This document shows, piece after piece, positions 45,311-54,616 of a stretch of DNA of 64,000 nucleotides. The stretch lies in contig CBDFGK010000002.1 of the NCBI GenBank assembly GCA_965247075.1, positions 496,001 to 560,000 of the forward strand. The letters are read 5' to 3'. Each line of letters opens with the position of its first letter. Position 1 is the first letter of the stretch. This DNA is from CBDFGK01 sp965247075 (GTDB taxonomy: Bacteria > Pseudomonadota > Gammaproteobacteria > Pseudomonadales > Halieaceae). The position numbers and the translations under genes are program-made. The notes below the pieces were generated by a model. The model did not search any database. It was not told the origin of the DNA and saw nothing but the letters and a program-made list of their open reading frames with translations.

Positions 45311-45330
45311 GTGCGCTCCTTGCAGCGCAC
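45311..45330 (+). terminator. Hairpin between clpX and lon
   Basis: GTGCGCT at 45311-45317 pairs with AGCGCAC at 45324-45330 around a 6-base loop. Only a weak T-containing tail follows (AGTTCTTG), so it may be a partial terminator for the clpP-clpX transcript. Confidence 0.4.
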
Positions 45331-45355
45331 AGTTCTTGCAAAACCCGGCGAAGAG

Positions 45356-45384
45356 CTTGTAAAACAGCACCACTACCCCCATAT
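45356..45384 (+). promoter_or_regulatory. Heat-shock (sigma-32) promoter of lon
   Basis: CTTGTAA at 45356-45362 and CCCCATAT at 45377-45384 are separated by 14 bases, close to the sigma-32 consensus CTTGAAA / CCCCATNT. The expected transcript start leaves a leader of about 25 bases to the lon ATG. lon is a known heat-shock gene. Confidence 0.7.
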
Positions 45385-45415
45385 CACATGCAAGCGATAC
45401 CCAAGGGAGATTTAT

Positions 45416-47824
45416 ATGGCTTCGGCCTCAGTTGTAAAGCTACCTCTACTGCCATTGCGCGATGTTGTGGTGTACCCACACATGGTGCTGCCGCTGTTTG
45501 TGGGGCGTGAGAAGTCCATAGAAGCGCTGGAAGAAGCCATGGCCAGCGATAAGCAGGTGTTGCTGGTAGCGCAGCGCAGCGCCGCTGAAGACAACCCCGG
45601 CGTAGACGACGTCTATCAGGTAGGTACTGTCTCCAGCATCCTGCAGTTGCTGAAATTACCGGATGGCACTATCAAGGTGCTGGTAGAGGGTGGCTACCGA
45701 GCCAGTATCGACAGTGTCGATAATGCCGAAGAGTTTGCGATTGCAGAAGTGCGCGAGATTGAGAGTGAAGACATTGGCGCCGGTGAGGCAGAAGTACTGC
45801 TGCGTTCGACTATTTCCCAATTTGAAAAATACGTCAATCTGAGCAAAAAGGTTCCCGGTGAGGTGCTTACTTCGCTGTCGGGCATCGAAGAGCCGGGCCG
45901 TTTGGCGGATACCATCGCCGCTCACATGAACGTAGACCTGGACCAGAAACAAACGATTCTTGAAATTGCCGGTATTCGCGAGCGGCTCGAGCACCTGATG
46001 GGCCTGATGGAGGGCGAAATAGACCTGTTTCAGGTTGAAAAACGCATCCGTGGCCGCGTCAAGAAGCAGATGGAGAAAAGCCAGCGCGAGTACTATCTGA
46101 ACGAGCAAATGAAAGCTATTCAGAAAGAACTGGGGGAGTTGGATGAAGCTCCCAATGAAATGGGAGACCTGCAGAGCAAAATTGCCGAAGCCAGGATGCC
46201 TGCAGAGGCCGAGGACAAGGTCAACGCCGAGCTCAACAAACTGAAAATGATGTCGCCTATGTCGGCAGAGGCATCGGTGGTGCGCAGTTACATCGACTGG
46301 ATGCTGAATATACCCTGGTCCAAGCGCAGCAAGGTCAAACACGACCTGAAACGGGCCAGCGACATACTCGACAAGGATCACTACGGCCTGGACGAGGTCA
46401 AGGAGCGAATTCTTGAGTACCTGGCGGTGCAGAAACGCGTACGCAAGATCAAGGGGCCCGTGCTGTGTCTGGTGGGTCCTCCCGGAGTGGGCAAGACCTC
46501 CCTGGGAGAATCGGTAGCCCGGGCCACCAATCGCAAGTTCGTTCGCATGGCACTGGGCGGCGTGCGCGACGAGGCCGAGATTCGCGGTCACCGACGCACC
46601 TATATCGGCTCCATGCCCGGCAAGTTACTGCAAAAGATGTCCAGGGCCGGTGTGCGCAACCCGCTGTTTTTGTTCGATGAAATCGACAAGATGGGCATGG
46701 ATCACCGCGGCGACCCGGCCTCGGCCATGTTGGAAGTGCTTGATCCCGAACAAAATCACGCCTTTAACGATCACTACCTGGAGGTCGATTACGACCTCTC
46801 GGATGTCATGTTTGTGTGTACATCCAACACCACGAATATCCCCAGCCCACTGCTGGACCGAATGGAAGTGATTCGTATTCCCGGCTACACGGAAGATGAA
46901 AAACGTAACATTGCCGAGCGTTACCTGGTTCCCAAGCAGACCAGGCTCAACGGCCTCAAGCCGGATGAAATCACCATGTCCAGGGAGGCCATCACCGACA
47001 TTATCCGTTACTACACGCGGGAGGCCGGCGTGCGAGCGCTGGAGCGGGAAATTGCCAAAGCCTGCCGCAAGATGGTGAAGGCCTTCTCGCTGGCAGAGCA
47101 AACCGCTCCCGTCACGATAGACTCGGCAATGCTGGCTGAGCTGGCCGGTGTTCGCAAGTTCAGTTTTGGATCGGCAGAAGAAGACAACAAGATTGGCCAG
47201 GTCACTGGCCTGGCCTGGACCAGTGTCGGTGGCGAACTATTAACCATTGAGGCGGTAGCACTGTCTGGCAAAGGGCGACAGGTTATGACCGGCTCCCTGG
47301 GTGACATCATGCAAGAGTCTATCCAGGCAGCCACGACCGTGGTGCGCAGTCGTTCGCAGGTTCTCGGTATTCCCGCCAGTTATCATGAAACACACGATCT
47401 GCACATTCACGTCCCTGAGGGAGCCACACCCAAAGATGGCCCCAGTGCCGGTATTGCCATGTGTACGGCACTGGTATCGGTGCTTACCAGTACTCCCATA
47501 CGATCTGAAGTTGCCATGACCGGAGAAATCACCCTGCGCGGTGAGGTGCTACTGATCGGTGGTCTCAAGGAGAAGCTGTTGGCGGCGCATCGCGGTGGTA
47601 TCACTACCGTGGTCATACCCAAGGAAAACGAGCGTGATCTGCAGGAAATTCCCGATAACATCAAGGCGGAACTGACCATTAAACCGGTCAAGTGGATCGA
47701 CGAGGTTTTGGACATTGCACTGGAGACTATGCCTGAGCCGCTGTCTGATGAGGACTACCTCGCTGAGCCAATCGCCGGCTCAGAGGGGGGGGCAGGGGAG
47801 AAAAACCGTATAAATACTCATTAA
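45416..47824 (+). CDS. lon: ATP-dependent protease Lon
   Basis: This 802-residue AAA+ protease has an N-terminal LON substrate domain (residues about 8-205), a coiled coil, an ATPase with GPPGVGKTSLGESVA (Walker A near 360) and FLFDEIDKMG (Walker B near 420), and a protease domain whose catalytic Ser is in PKDGPSAGIAM and Lys in GGLKEKLLAAHR. The start is the ATG at 45416 with AAGGGAGA upstream; an earlier in-frame start at 45311 lies upstream of the promoter. A G8 run lies at 47785-47792, about ten codons before the stop. Confidence 0.97.
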   Translation: MASASVVKLPLLPLRDVVVYPHMVLPLFVGREKSIEALEEAMASDKQVLLVAQRSAAEDNPGVDDVYQVGTVSSILQLLKLPDGTIKVLVEGGYRASIDSVDNAEEFAIAEVREIESEDIGAGEAEVLLRSTISQFEKYVNLSKKVPGEVLTSLSGIEEPGRLADTIAAHMNVDLDQKQTILEIAGIRERLEHLMGLMEGEIDLFQVEKRIRGRVKKQMEKSQREYYLNEQMKAIQKELGELDEAPNEMGDLQSKIAEARMPAEAEDKVNAELNKLKMMSPMSAEASVVRSYIDWMLNIPWSKRSKVKHDLKRASDILDKDHYGLDEVKERILEYLAVQKRVRKIKGPVLCLVGPPGVGKTSLGESVARATNRKFVRMALGGVRDEAEIRGHRRTYIGSMPGKLLQKMSRAGVRNPLFLFDEIDKMGMDHRGDPASAMLEVLDPEQNHAFNDHYLEVDYDLSDVMFVCTSNTTNIPSPLLDRMEVIRIPGYTEDEKRNIAERYLVPKQTRLNGLKPDEITMSREAITDIIRYYTREAGVRALEREIAKACRKMVKAFSLAEQTAPVTIDSAMLAELAGVRKFSFGSAEEDNKIGQVTGLAWTSVGGELLTIEAVALSGKGRQVMTGSLGDIMQESIQAATTVVRSRSQVLGIPASYHETHDLHIHVPEGATPKDGPSAGIAMCTALVSVLTSTPIRSEVAMTGEITLRGEVLLIGGLKEKLLAAHRGGITTVVIPKENERDLQEIPDNIKAELTIKPVKWIDEVLDIALETMPEPLSDEDYLAEPIAGSEGGAGEKNRINTH

Positions 47825-47859
47825 TGCGCACTAATAGTGGTTATGTGGGCGGTTTCCTG

Positions 47860-47887
47860 TTGACCGGATTCCAAAATGTATTATACA
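47860..47887 (+). promoter_or_regulatory. Sigma-70-type promoter of hupB
   Basis: TTGACC at 47860-47865 and TATACA at 47882-47887 with 16 bases between. The leader to the GTG start is about 65 bases. The spacing is one base short of ideal. Confidence 0.55.
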
Positions 47888-47960
47888 GTCGTGGGCCTGA
47901 ATACCCGAGTATTTGGGTCATAAAAACAACTCTATGCATTATTATGAAAAGGGGACAAGT

Positions 47961-48239
47961 GTGAACAAAACTGAATTGATAGATACTATTGCGGCTTCTG
48001 CCGATATACCTAAGGCAGCGGCGGGACGCGCTCTGGATGCGGTGGTTGATTCCATCACTGGCGCATTGCAAGATGGTGACTCCGTTGCGCTGGTTGGATT
48101 TGGCACATTTGCGGTTAAAGATCGTGCCGCTCGTACTGGTCGCAACCCTCAGACTGGGGCGGAAATCCAGATTCCCGCCGCAAAAGTTCCTGGCTTTAAA
48201 GCCGGCAAGGCACTGAAAGACGCCGTCAACAACAGATAG
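47961..48239 (+). CDS. hupB: DNA-binding protein HU-beta
   Basis: This 92-residue histone-like protein (MNKTELIDTIAASADIPKAAAGRALDA... by pieces) bends and compacts DNA as a dimer. The beta-arm motif GRNPQTGAEIQIPA is near residues 61-74, and KVPGFKAGKALKDAV near the end. The start is a GTG at 47961 behind a strong AAAAGGGG site. It is followed by a clear terminator. The lon-hupB-ppiD order is conserved. Confidence 0.96.
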   Translation: MNKTELIDTIAASADIPKAAAGRALDAVVDSITGALQDGDSVALVGFGTFAVKDRAARTGRNPQTGAEIQIPAAKVPGFKAGKALKDAVNNR

Positions 48240-48264
48240 CCAAGGTACTAAGCAAGGAAGGAAG

Positions 48265-48289
48265 GCGCACTTATTGGTGCGCTTTTTTT
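48265..48289 (+). terminator. Rho-independent terminator after hupB
   Basis: GCGCAC (48265-48270), a 6-base loop TTATTG, GTGCGC (48277-48282) and then seven Ts (48283-48289). A textbook intrinsic terminator. Confidence 0.9.
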
Positions 48290-48357
48290 ATATGTCCAGG
48301 ATGGGCAATAGGTCGCGAGAGGGCAGGACGCCCGCAGCGACGAAGTAGACCAACACC

Positions 48358-50241
48358 ATGCTGCAAAATATTCGTAAAAGTTTTCAGGGCACAATCGCCA
48401 AGGTCATTGTGGCCATTATTGTCGTTCCCTTTGCCCTGTTTGGTATCGAATCCCTGTTGGGGGGAGGCGGCGTTCAGTATGTCGCCAAGGTGAACGGAGA
48501 GGGCATCAGTGTCGGTGAGTTGCAGCAGCAGATAAATCAGCAAAAGCGCCGCTTGCTGCTGAGCCTGGGTGATGACGCTGACCCCTCAATGCTGGATGAC
48601 CAGTTGCTGGCCGGGCCGGCGCTGGAGTATATGATTCAACAGAAGTTGCTGATGCAGGCCACTGCCGATTATGGCCTGACTGTGTCTGACCAACAACTCG
48701 GTGCGTTTATAGCAGACATGCCGACATTCCAGGTAGACGGAGTATTTGATCAACAGTTATACCGCCGTGTTGTATCAGACCAGGGCTATAGCCCCGCTGG
48801 TTTTCAGACCGCCCTGAAAGATGACCTGTTGAAGATACAACTGCATGCGGGCCTGGCCAGTTCTGAATTTGCTACTCCCGCTGAAGTAGACCAGATGGCG
48901 TCAATTAATGAAGAGCAGCGCGATATTCGCTACCTGTTGCTACCTCTGGAGCGCTTCCGTGGCGAGGTAGACCTCGATGCCGCTGAGGTACAGCAATGGT
49001 ACGAGTCCCATCAGGATCAGTACCTGACGCAGGAGTCTGTTGATCTGGAGTACATCGAGCTGCGCGCCGCCGATTTCTACCAACCGATTGAAGAGGAACG
49101 GCTGCGTGACTTGTACGAGCAGGAACGGGATAGCTTTCAGCAACAGGAAGAGCGCCGTGTCTCACATATTCTGTTTGAACAGGCTGCCGATGAGAGTGAC
49201 GAGGAACTACAGCAACGCATGGCAGCAGTGGCTCTGCGCCTGACCGACAGTGGCAGCAGTTTTGCGGACCTGGCAACTGAGCTGTCAGCTGACCTGGGTT
49301 CTTCCAGTTATGGCGGTGATCTGGGCTTTACCTCCGGTGATACCTTCCCCGCCGAGATTGAAGAAACTATCGCCCGCCTGCAAGCAGACCAGATTTCCGC
49401 GCCGGTAGAGAGCGATGCCGGCTGGCACCTCTTGAAAGTGACTGAAGTCAGGTCGGGTGAAAGCATGGAGTTTGATTCAGTGCGCGGTGGCCTGGAGGCC
49501 AGGCTGCAGCAAGAGCAGGCAGCCCTGGAGTTACTGAAGAAGGTGGAAGCTTTGCGTGACCTGGTGTTCAACGCCGATGATCTTGCCGGCCCGGCGGCCC
49601 AGTTGGAACTGATGGTAAACAGCACGGCTGCCGTTACACGCAGCCAGGCAGAGGGGCTGTTCGCGAACCCACGCCTGATTGCTGCTGCGTACAGCAAAGA
49701 AGTGCTAACCGACGGTTATAACAGCGAAGTGCTGGAACTGGATGCAGAGCACTTTGTTGTGTTGCGTGTAGCCAGACATGTCACACCTGTTGTTAAACCG
49801 CTGGCCGATGTGCGCGGCGATATAGAGCGCTCCATGGCTGATGAAATTGCCCGCACGCAAATTCGTGAACAAGCGGCTGCGATGTTGCAGCGCCTGTCTG
49901 CAGGCGCATCGATTGAAGAGCTGGCACTTGAGAGCGACTACCAATGGCAGGTAGAACTGGGCGCCAAGCGTGGCAACCGGGCACTGTCCACTGTGGTAAT
50001 AGAGCGCGCATTCCATCTGCCGGTGCCGCCCGACGGTGGCAGCAGCTTTGAATTTGTGCAAAACGCCGAGGGCGACGTCGAGGTATTTGAATTGGTGCGG
50101 GTTACCCCGGCCGACTCCAGTAGGCTGACCGAACAACAGCGATTGCAACTCCAAACGCGCCTCAGCGAAGAGTTCGGACGTCGCACCGACAACTATTACC
50201 GGCAAGAACTGCGTAGCCATGCCACAGTGTTCAAAAGCTAG
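48358..50241 (+). CDS. ppiD: Periplasmic folding chaperone PpiD
   Basis: This 627-residue protein is anchored by an N-terminal membrane segment (IAKVIVAIIVVPFALFGIESLLG, in part) and carries SurA-like chaperone helices, one parvulin domain (about residues 265-360, with RRVSHILFE, SYGGDLGF and APVESDAGWHLLKV) and a C-terminal chaperone region. PpiD works at the SecYEG exit on outer-membrane proteins. It follows the hupB terminator and probably has its own promoter. Family-typical length. Confidence 0.95.
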   Translation: MLQNIRKSFQGTIAKVIVAIIVVPFALFGIESLLGGGGVQYVAKVNGEGISVGELQQQINQQKRRLLLSLGDDADPSMLDDQLLAGPALEYMIQQKLLMQATADYGLTVSDQQLGAFIADMPTFQVDGVFDQQLYRRVVSDQGYSPAGFQTALKDDLLKIQLHAGLASSEFATPAEVDQMASINEEQRDIRYLLLPLERFRGEVDLDAAEVQQWYESHQDQYLTQESVDLEYIELRAADFYQPIEEERLRDLYEQERDSFQQQEERRVSHILFEQAADESDEELQQRMAAVALRLTDSGSSFADLATELSADLGSSSYGGDLGFTSGDTFPAEIEETIARLQADQISAPVESDAGWHLLKVTEVRSGESMEFDSVRGGLEARLQQEQAALELLKKVEALRDLVFNADDLAGPAAQLELMVNSTAAVTRSQAEGLFANPRLIAAAYSKEVLTDGYNSEVLELDAEHFVVLRVARHVTPVVKPLADVRGDIERSMADEIARTQIREQAAAMLQRLSAGASIEELALESDYQWQVELGAKRGNRALSTVVIERAFHLPVPPDGGSSFEFVQNAEGDVEVFELVRVTPADSSRLTEQQRLQLQTRLSEEFGRRTDNYYRQELRSHATVFKS

Positions 50242-50264
50242 TCGCGCCACCAGAGGATACTATC

Positions 50265-51437
50265 GTGTACAAGGTGCTTACCCTGAATCAGATTTCCGTG
50301 AAGGGTCTGGATCGTTTTTCCCGCGAGGACTACGAACTCGCCAGTGAATTCACCCACCCGGATGCCATATTGTTGCGCAGCCACAAGCTGGGCATGGATG
50401 AGATCGCCGATACGGTGCAGTGCATAGGCCGCGCCGGTGCCGGTACCAACAATATTCAGGTGGCTGATTGTACTGCCCGGGGCATTCCGGTATTCAACGC
50501 CCCTGGGGCCAATGCCAATGCGGTCAAGGAGTTGGTTGCGGCAGCCTTGTTGCTGGGCTCTCGCGGTATTGTAGAGGGCATCAGCTACGTTGACACCCTC
50601 ACGGGAATGACCGATGAGGCGGAACTGAATCGCACTTTGGAAGCGCACAAGAAGCAGTTCAAGGGCAGCGAACTCACGGGCAAGACACTGGGAGTAGTGG
50701 GATTGGGGGCGATTGGTTCCATGGTAGCCGAGATGGCCATGACCATGGACATGGAAGTGTGTGGCTATGACCCGGCACTGTCGGTTGAGGCAGCCTGGCG
50801 GCTGTCCAGCCGGGTGAAGAAGGTAGACGCGTTGGCGTCACTGTTTGCCCGTTGTGACTACATCACACTGCACCTGCCGGTACTCGATAGTACGCGCGGA
50901 CTGATCAACGCTGAACTGATGCAAAACCTCAAGCCCGGGACTTGCCTGGTGAACTTTGCCCGTCAGGAGATTGTCGATACAGACGGTTTGGTCGAAGCTC
51001 TGGACAATGGCGGTTTGCGGCGCTACATCGCCGATTTTCCTGCGCCTGCCCTGATCGGCCGGGACGATGTCATTCTGATGCCACATATCGGTGCCAGCAC
51101 CGACGAGGCTGAAGAAAACTGCGCCATCATGGCGGCAAACCAGATTCGTGATTTCCTGGAAAATGGCAATATACGCAATTCCGTCAACTTCCCGCTCACC
51201 GAGCTGGAGCCCAGCGAAGGCTTTCGCCTGGCGATCAGCAATGAAAATGTTCCCCGGGTACTGGGCCACCTGTTGTCGATCCTGGCCGATGAAAATATCA
51301 ACATTTGCGATATGCTCAACAAGAGCCGCGATGACATCGCCTACAACCTGATCGATATTGAGCAAAGCCCCACCGATGAGCTGCTGGAGCAGATGCGAAC
51401 GGTAGAGGGTGTTATCAATGTGAGAGTAATCGCCTGA
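50265..51437 (+). CDS. serA: D-3-phosphoglycerate dehydrogenase
   Basis: This NAD-dependent enzyme starts serine synthesis. The 390-residue protein has a substrate-binding half, a Rossmann domain with GVVGLGAIGSMVAEMA near residue 143, catalytic residues in VNFARQEIVDTD (Arg), and MPHIGASTDEAEEN (His and Glu), and a C-terminal ACT domain (about 315-390, LGHLLSILADENINICDM) for serine feedback. Serine is also the substrate of serine palmitoyltransferase. Its stop overlaps the next gene as CTGA. Confidence 0.94.
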   Translation: MYKVLTLNQISVKGLDRFSREDYELASEFTHPDAILLRSHKLGMDEIADTVQCIGRAGAGTNNIQVADCTARGIPVFNAPGANANAVKELVAAALLLGSRGIVEGISYVDTLTGMTDEAELNRTLEAHKKQFKGSELTGKTLGVVGLGAIGSMVAEMAMTMDMEVCGYDPALSVEAAWRLSSRVKKVDALASLFARCDYITLHLPVLDSTRGLINAELMQNLKPGTCLVNFARQEIVDTDGLVEALDNGGLRRYIADFPAPALIGRDDVILMPHIGASTDEAEENCAIMAANQIRDFLENGNIRNSVNFPLTELEPSEGFRLAISNENVPRVLGHLLSILADENINICDMLNKSRDDIAYNLIDIEQSPTDELLEQMRTVEGVINVRVIA

Positions 51438-51967
51438 GCGACAAGCTCACGCAATTAACTGACCAATTGGAGGCGCGCAAAGACGCCTCCAATCCCCCCT
51501 TGCACCTGTGGCATCCGCCACTTTCCGGTGACATGGATCTGCTGATTCGCGCCGATGGCAGTTGGCTGCACGAAGGCGGCGAGATCAAGCGCCGGCAGTT
51601 GATAAATCTATTTGCCAGTATTATGCGCCGCGAAGAAGACGGCGATTACTACCTGGTTACCCCGGTCGAAAAGTGGCGTATCCAGGTGGCGTTTCTGCCC
51701 TTGGTAATCATTGATTTTGAACTGGAGCAGCCCGGTGGGAAAGGGCAGGTTCTGGCCGTGAAAACCAATACCAACAAGTGCTATGTCGTCGACGTAGACC
51801 ATCCGCTGTTCTTGCCAGAAGGTAGTGCTGTGCCGGCGGTAAAACTGCAACACGGACTGGCAGCGGCCTTCAATCGCGCCAGTTGGTATCGCCTGGCCGA
51901 ACTCTGCGAGGAGTCCGACCAGGGTTTTGTGCTGCTCAGCCGCGGAGTGCGCTACATATTGGGGTAG
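51434..51967 (+). CDS. DUF1285 family protein
   Basis: A 177-residue soluble protein of the DUF1285 family, recognised by PPLHLWHPPLSGDMDLLIRADG, RRQLINLFASIMRRE and YYLVTPVEKWRIQV. The function is unknown. No ATG is in the right place: the best start is a CTG at 51434 overlapping the serA stop (CTGA), giving MSDKLTQLTDQLEARKD; a TTG at 51467 is the alternative. The 3' end overlaps the convergent etfD by 16 bases. Confidence 0.85.
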   Translation: MSDKLTQLTDQLEARKDASNPPLHLWHPPLSGDMDLLIRADGSWLHEGGEIKRRQLINLFASIMRREEDGDYYLVTPVEKWRIQVAFLPLVIIDFELEQPGGKGQVLAVKTNTNKCYVVDVDHPLFLPEGSAVPAVKLQHGLAAAFNRASWYRLAELCEESDQGFVLLSRGVRYILG

Positions 51968-53604
51968 GTGGGGCCTCCCAGTCCTTCCGGAGTCACCCAG
52001 GTAATATTCTGCGAGGGATCCTTGATGTCACAGGTCTTGCAGTGCACGCAGTTCTCGGCATTGATCTGGAAGCGAGGACCGCTGTCTTCCTCGACAATCT
52101 CGTAGACGCCGGCCGGGCAGTAGCGCTGCGCCGGTTCGTTCCACTGCGGCAGGTTGGTACCAATGGGAATCGAGGCATCCTTGAGAGTCAGGTGGCAGGG
52201 TTGGTCGGCTTCGTGACTGGTGTTGGAGAAAGAAACAGAGGTTAAACGATCAAAACTGAGCTTGCCGTCGGGCTTGGGGTAATCGATCTGCTTGCTTTGC
52301 GCGGCTGGCTTGAGAGTGGCGTAATCGGGTTTGGTGTCGCGCAGGGTGAAGGGCAGGCGTCCACCGAAAATGTTCTGGTCAATCCAGGTCATGGCGGAGC
52401 CGATATAGATGCCAAACCTGTGCATGAAGCCGGAGAAATTACGGGTGGTGTACAGTTCATCGTAGAGCCAGGACTGCTTGATATTGTCGGCGTAGCTGAC
52501 CAGGTCAGCCACAGTATTTTCACCGGCTGCCAGGGCATCTACCACTGTTTCCGCAGCGACCATGCCACTCTTCATAGCGGTATGATTACCCTTGATCTTG
52601 ACGCTGTTGAGCGTGCCGGCATCACAACCGATTAGCAGGCCACCGGGGAAGTGCATTTTCGGCAGGGAGTTAAAGCCGCCCTTGGTTAACGCGCGGGCGC
52701 CGTAGGCGATACAGGTGCCACCTTGCAGGTACTTGCTGGTTTCCGGATGGTGCTTCCAGCGTTGGAATTCCTCAAACGGACTCAGGTAGGGGTTGGAGTA
52801 GTTGAGATCGGCAATCAGCCCGACATAAACCTGCTTGTTCTCGGCGTGATACAGGAAGGCACCGCCGCCGGTACCGCTTGTCGACAGCGGCCAACCCAGG
52901 CCGTGTATAACCGTGCCTTGCCGGTGCTGGGCGGCGGGAATCTCCCAGATTTCCTTGATACCAATGCCGTAGTGCTGCGCGTCGGCATCCTTGTCGAGCT
53001 CGAATTTCTCGATCAACTGCTTGCCCAGGTGTCCGCGGCAGCCCTCCGCAAACAGGGTATATTTGGCATGTAGCTCCATACCCGGCGTGTAACTGTCTTT
53101 TTGCTCGCCATTTTCGCCAATACCCATATCGCCGGTGGCGATGCCTTTAACCCGCCCATCTTCATGGAATAGCACTTCAGCGGCGGCAAAACCGGGGTAG
53201 ACCTCCACACCCAGGCCCTCGGCCTGTTCCGCCATCCAGCGGCAGACGTTACCCATGGAGACAATGTAGTTGCCTTCATTATGGGTGGGCTTGGGGATCA
53301 TGAAATTTGGCAACTTGATGGCGCCGGTAGCACTGGTGTAGAAAAAGAACGTGTCGCCACTGACCTTGGTGTTAAGAGGCGCGCCCTGGTTTGTCCAACT
53401 GGGAAACAGCTCATTCATGGCGCGCGGTTCCAGTACAGCGCCGGATAGTATGTGCGCTCCTACTTCAGAGCCTTTCTCTACCACGCAGACGGTGACTTCC
53501 TGCTCTTTCTCTGCGGCGAGTTGCATGATGCGGCAAGCGGCCGACAAGCCTGCCGGGCCGGCACCGACGATAACTACATCAAACTCCATTGATTCACGTT
53601 CCAC
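51952..53604 (-). CDS. etfD: Electron transfer flavoprotein-ubiquinone oxidoreductase
   Basis: This 550-residue inner-membrane flavo-iron-sulfur enzyme passes electrons from ETF to ubiquinone. The FAD motif is VVIVGAGPAGLSAACRI near residues 9-25; the 4Fe4S ligands are near the C-terminus in NAENCVHCKTCDIKDPSQN. The start is a GTG at 53604 (MERESMEFDVV) with AGAGGA 7 bases upstream, matching family N-termini. It is divergent from etfB-etfA, its electron donors. Confidence 0.96.
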   Translation of the reverse strand: MERESMEFDVVIVGAGPAGLSAACRIMQLAAEKEQEVTVCVVEKGSEVGAHILSGAVLEPRAMNELFPSWTNQGAPLNTKVSGDTFFFYTSATGAIKLPNFMIPKPTHNEGNYIVSMGNVCRWMAEQAEGLGVEVYPGFAAAEVLFHEDGRVKGIATGDMGIGENGEQKDSYTPGMELHAKYTLFAEGCRGHLGKQLIEKFELDKDADAQHYGIGIKEIWEIPAAQHRQGTVIHGLGWPLSTSGTGGGAFLYHAENKQVYVGLIADLNYSNPYLSPFEEFQRWKHHPETSKYLQGGTCIAYGARALTKGGFNSLPKMHFPGGLLIGCDAGTLNSVKIKGNHTAMKSGMVAAETVVDALAAGENTVADLVSYADNIKQSWLYDELYTTRNFSGFMHRFGIYIGSAMTWIDQNIFGGRLPFTLRDTKPDYATLKPAAQSKQIDYPKPDGKLSFDRLTSVSFSNTSHEADQPCHLTLKDASIPIGTNLPQWNEPAQRYCPAGVYEIVEEDSGPRFQINAENCVHCKTCDIKDPSQNITWVTPEGLGGPTYPNM

Positions 53605-53726
53605 GCGGGGTTCCTCTGCACAGCATTATGGACGGGCCGAAGTATATATATTTCCGGTAAAGAACTCCATAAAGGCGGTAAATAGCGCATATAAATCAAT
53701 GGGATAATCTTTTTGAGAAAATGACC

Positions 53727-53769
53727 GATCAGGTCAATATCTGGGTCACTATCTGCTATTGACCTGATC
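53727..53769. promoter_or_regulatory. Perfect 13-bp inverted repeat between etfD and etfBA
   Basis: GATCAGGTCAATA at 53727-53739 and TATTGACCTGATC at 53757-53769 are exact reverse complements around a 17-base spacer. The spacer holds a further GGTCA-type half site. The position between divergent ETF operons suggests an operator for a dimeric repressor of fatty-acid or amino-acid oxidation, or a hairpin. Confidence 0.6.
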
Positions 53770-53863
53770 ACCGTATGTGGGCATGATACCCGCCCTTAAT
53801 GCGGCGCAACGCGCATAAAACCACGCTGTGCCACCACTCCAACCACCTAACCCGGGAGAATCC

Positions 53864-54616
53864 ATGAAGGTTCTTGTAGCTGTGAAACGCGTTGTAGATT
53901 ACAACGTGAAAGTTCGCGCCAAGGCAGATGGGTCTGATGTCGATCTGAATAACGTCAAGATGGCCATCAACCCATTCTGTGAAATTGCTGTTGAAGAAGC
54001 GGTGCGCTTGAAAGAAGCGGGCGTTGCCACTGAAGTGATCGCCGTATCGATTGGCAACAAGTCCTGCCAGGAGCAAATTCGTACTGCGCTGGCGCTGGGC
54101 GCTGACCGTGGCATCCAGGTAGAAACCGAAGGTGATGTAGAGCCACTGGTCGTTGCCAAGTTGCTGCAAGGTGTCGTTGAGAAAGAGCAGCCCCAGTTGG
54201 TTATTCTGGGTAAGCAGTCTATCGATGGTGATAACAACCAGACCGGGCAAATGCTGGGTGCGCTGACCAATATGCCGCAGGGAACCTTTGCATCGGAAGT
54301 GGCGGTAGACGGCGACAGGCTGAACGTAACCCGCGAAGTCGATGGCGGCCTGATGACAGTGTCACTGAACTTGCCGGCGATCGTTACCACCGATCTGCGC
54401 CTGAACGAGCCGCGTTATGCCTCGCTGCCTAACATCATGAAGGCCAAGAAGAAGCAGTTGGATGTGTACACTCCGGCTGACCTGGGTGTTGAGCCCAGGG
54501 CCCACCTGACCACCTTGAAAGTTGAGCCACCGCCAGAGCGCCAGGCGGGCATCATCGTTGCAGACGTGGACGAACTGATCGAGAAACTGAAGAATGAAGC
54601 GAAGGTGATCTCATGA
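53864..54616 (+). CDS. etfB: Electron transfer flavoprotein beta subunit
   Basis: This is the 250-residue AMP-binding subunit of ETF, which accepts electrons from acyl-CoA dehydrogenases. MKVLVAVKRVVDYNVKVR at the start, DGDNNQTGQMLGALTNMPQGT near residue 125 and RYASLPNIMKAKKKQL near 197 are family signatures. The start at 53864 follows GGGAGAA; a longer frame reading is not ETF-like. Its stop overlaps the etfA ATG as ATGA. Confidence 0.97.
   Translation: MKVLVAVKRVVDYNVKVRAKADGSDVDLNNVKMAINPFCEIAVEEAVRLKEAGVATEVIAVSIGNKSCQEQIRTALALGADRGIQVETEGDVEPLVVAKLLQGVVEKEQPQLVILGKQSIDGDNNQTGQMLGALTNMPQGTFASEVAVDGDRLNVTREVDGGLMTVSLNLPAIVTTDLRLNEPRYASLPNIMKAKKKQLDVYTPADLGVEPRAHLTTLKVEPPPERQAGIIVADVDELIEKLKNEAKVIS

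Noticed and set aside
48265..48357. A small RNA after hupB
   Set aside because: The hairpin and T run are fully explained as the hupB terminator and no separate promoter is visible.
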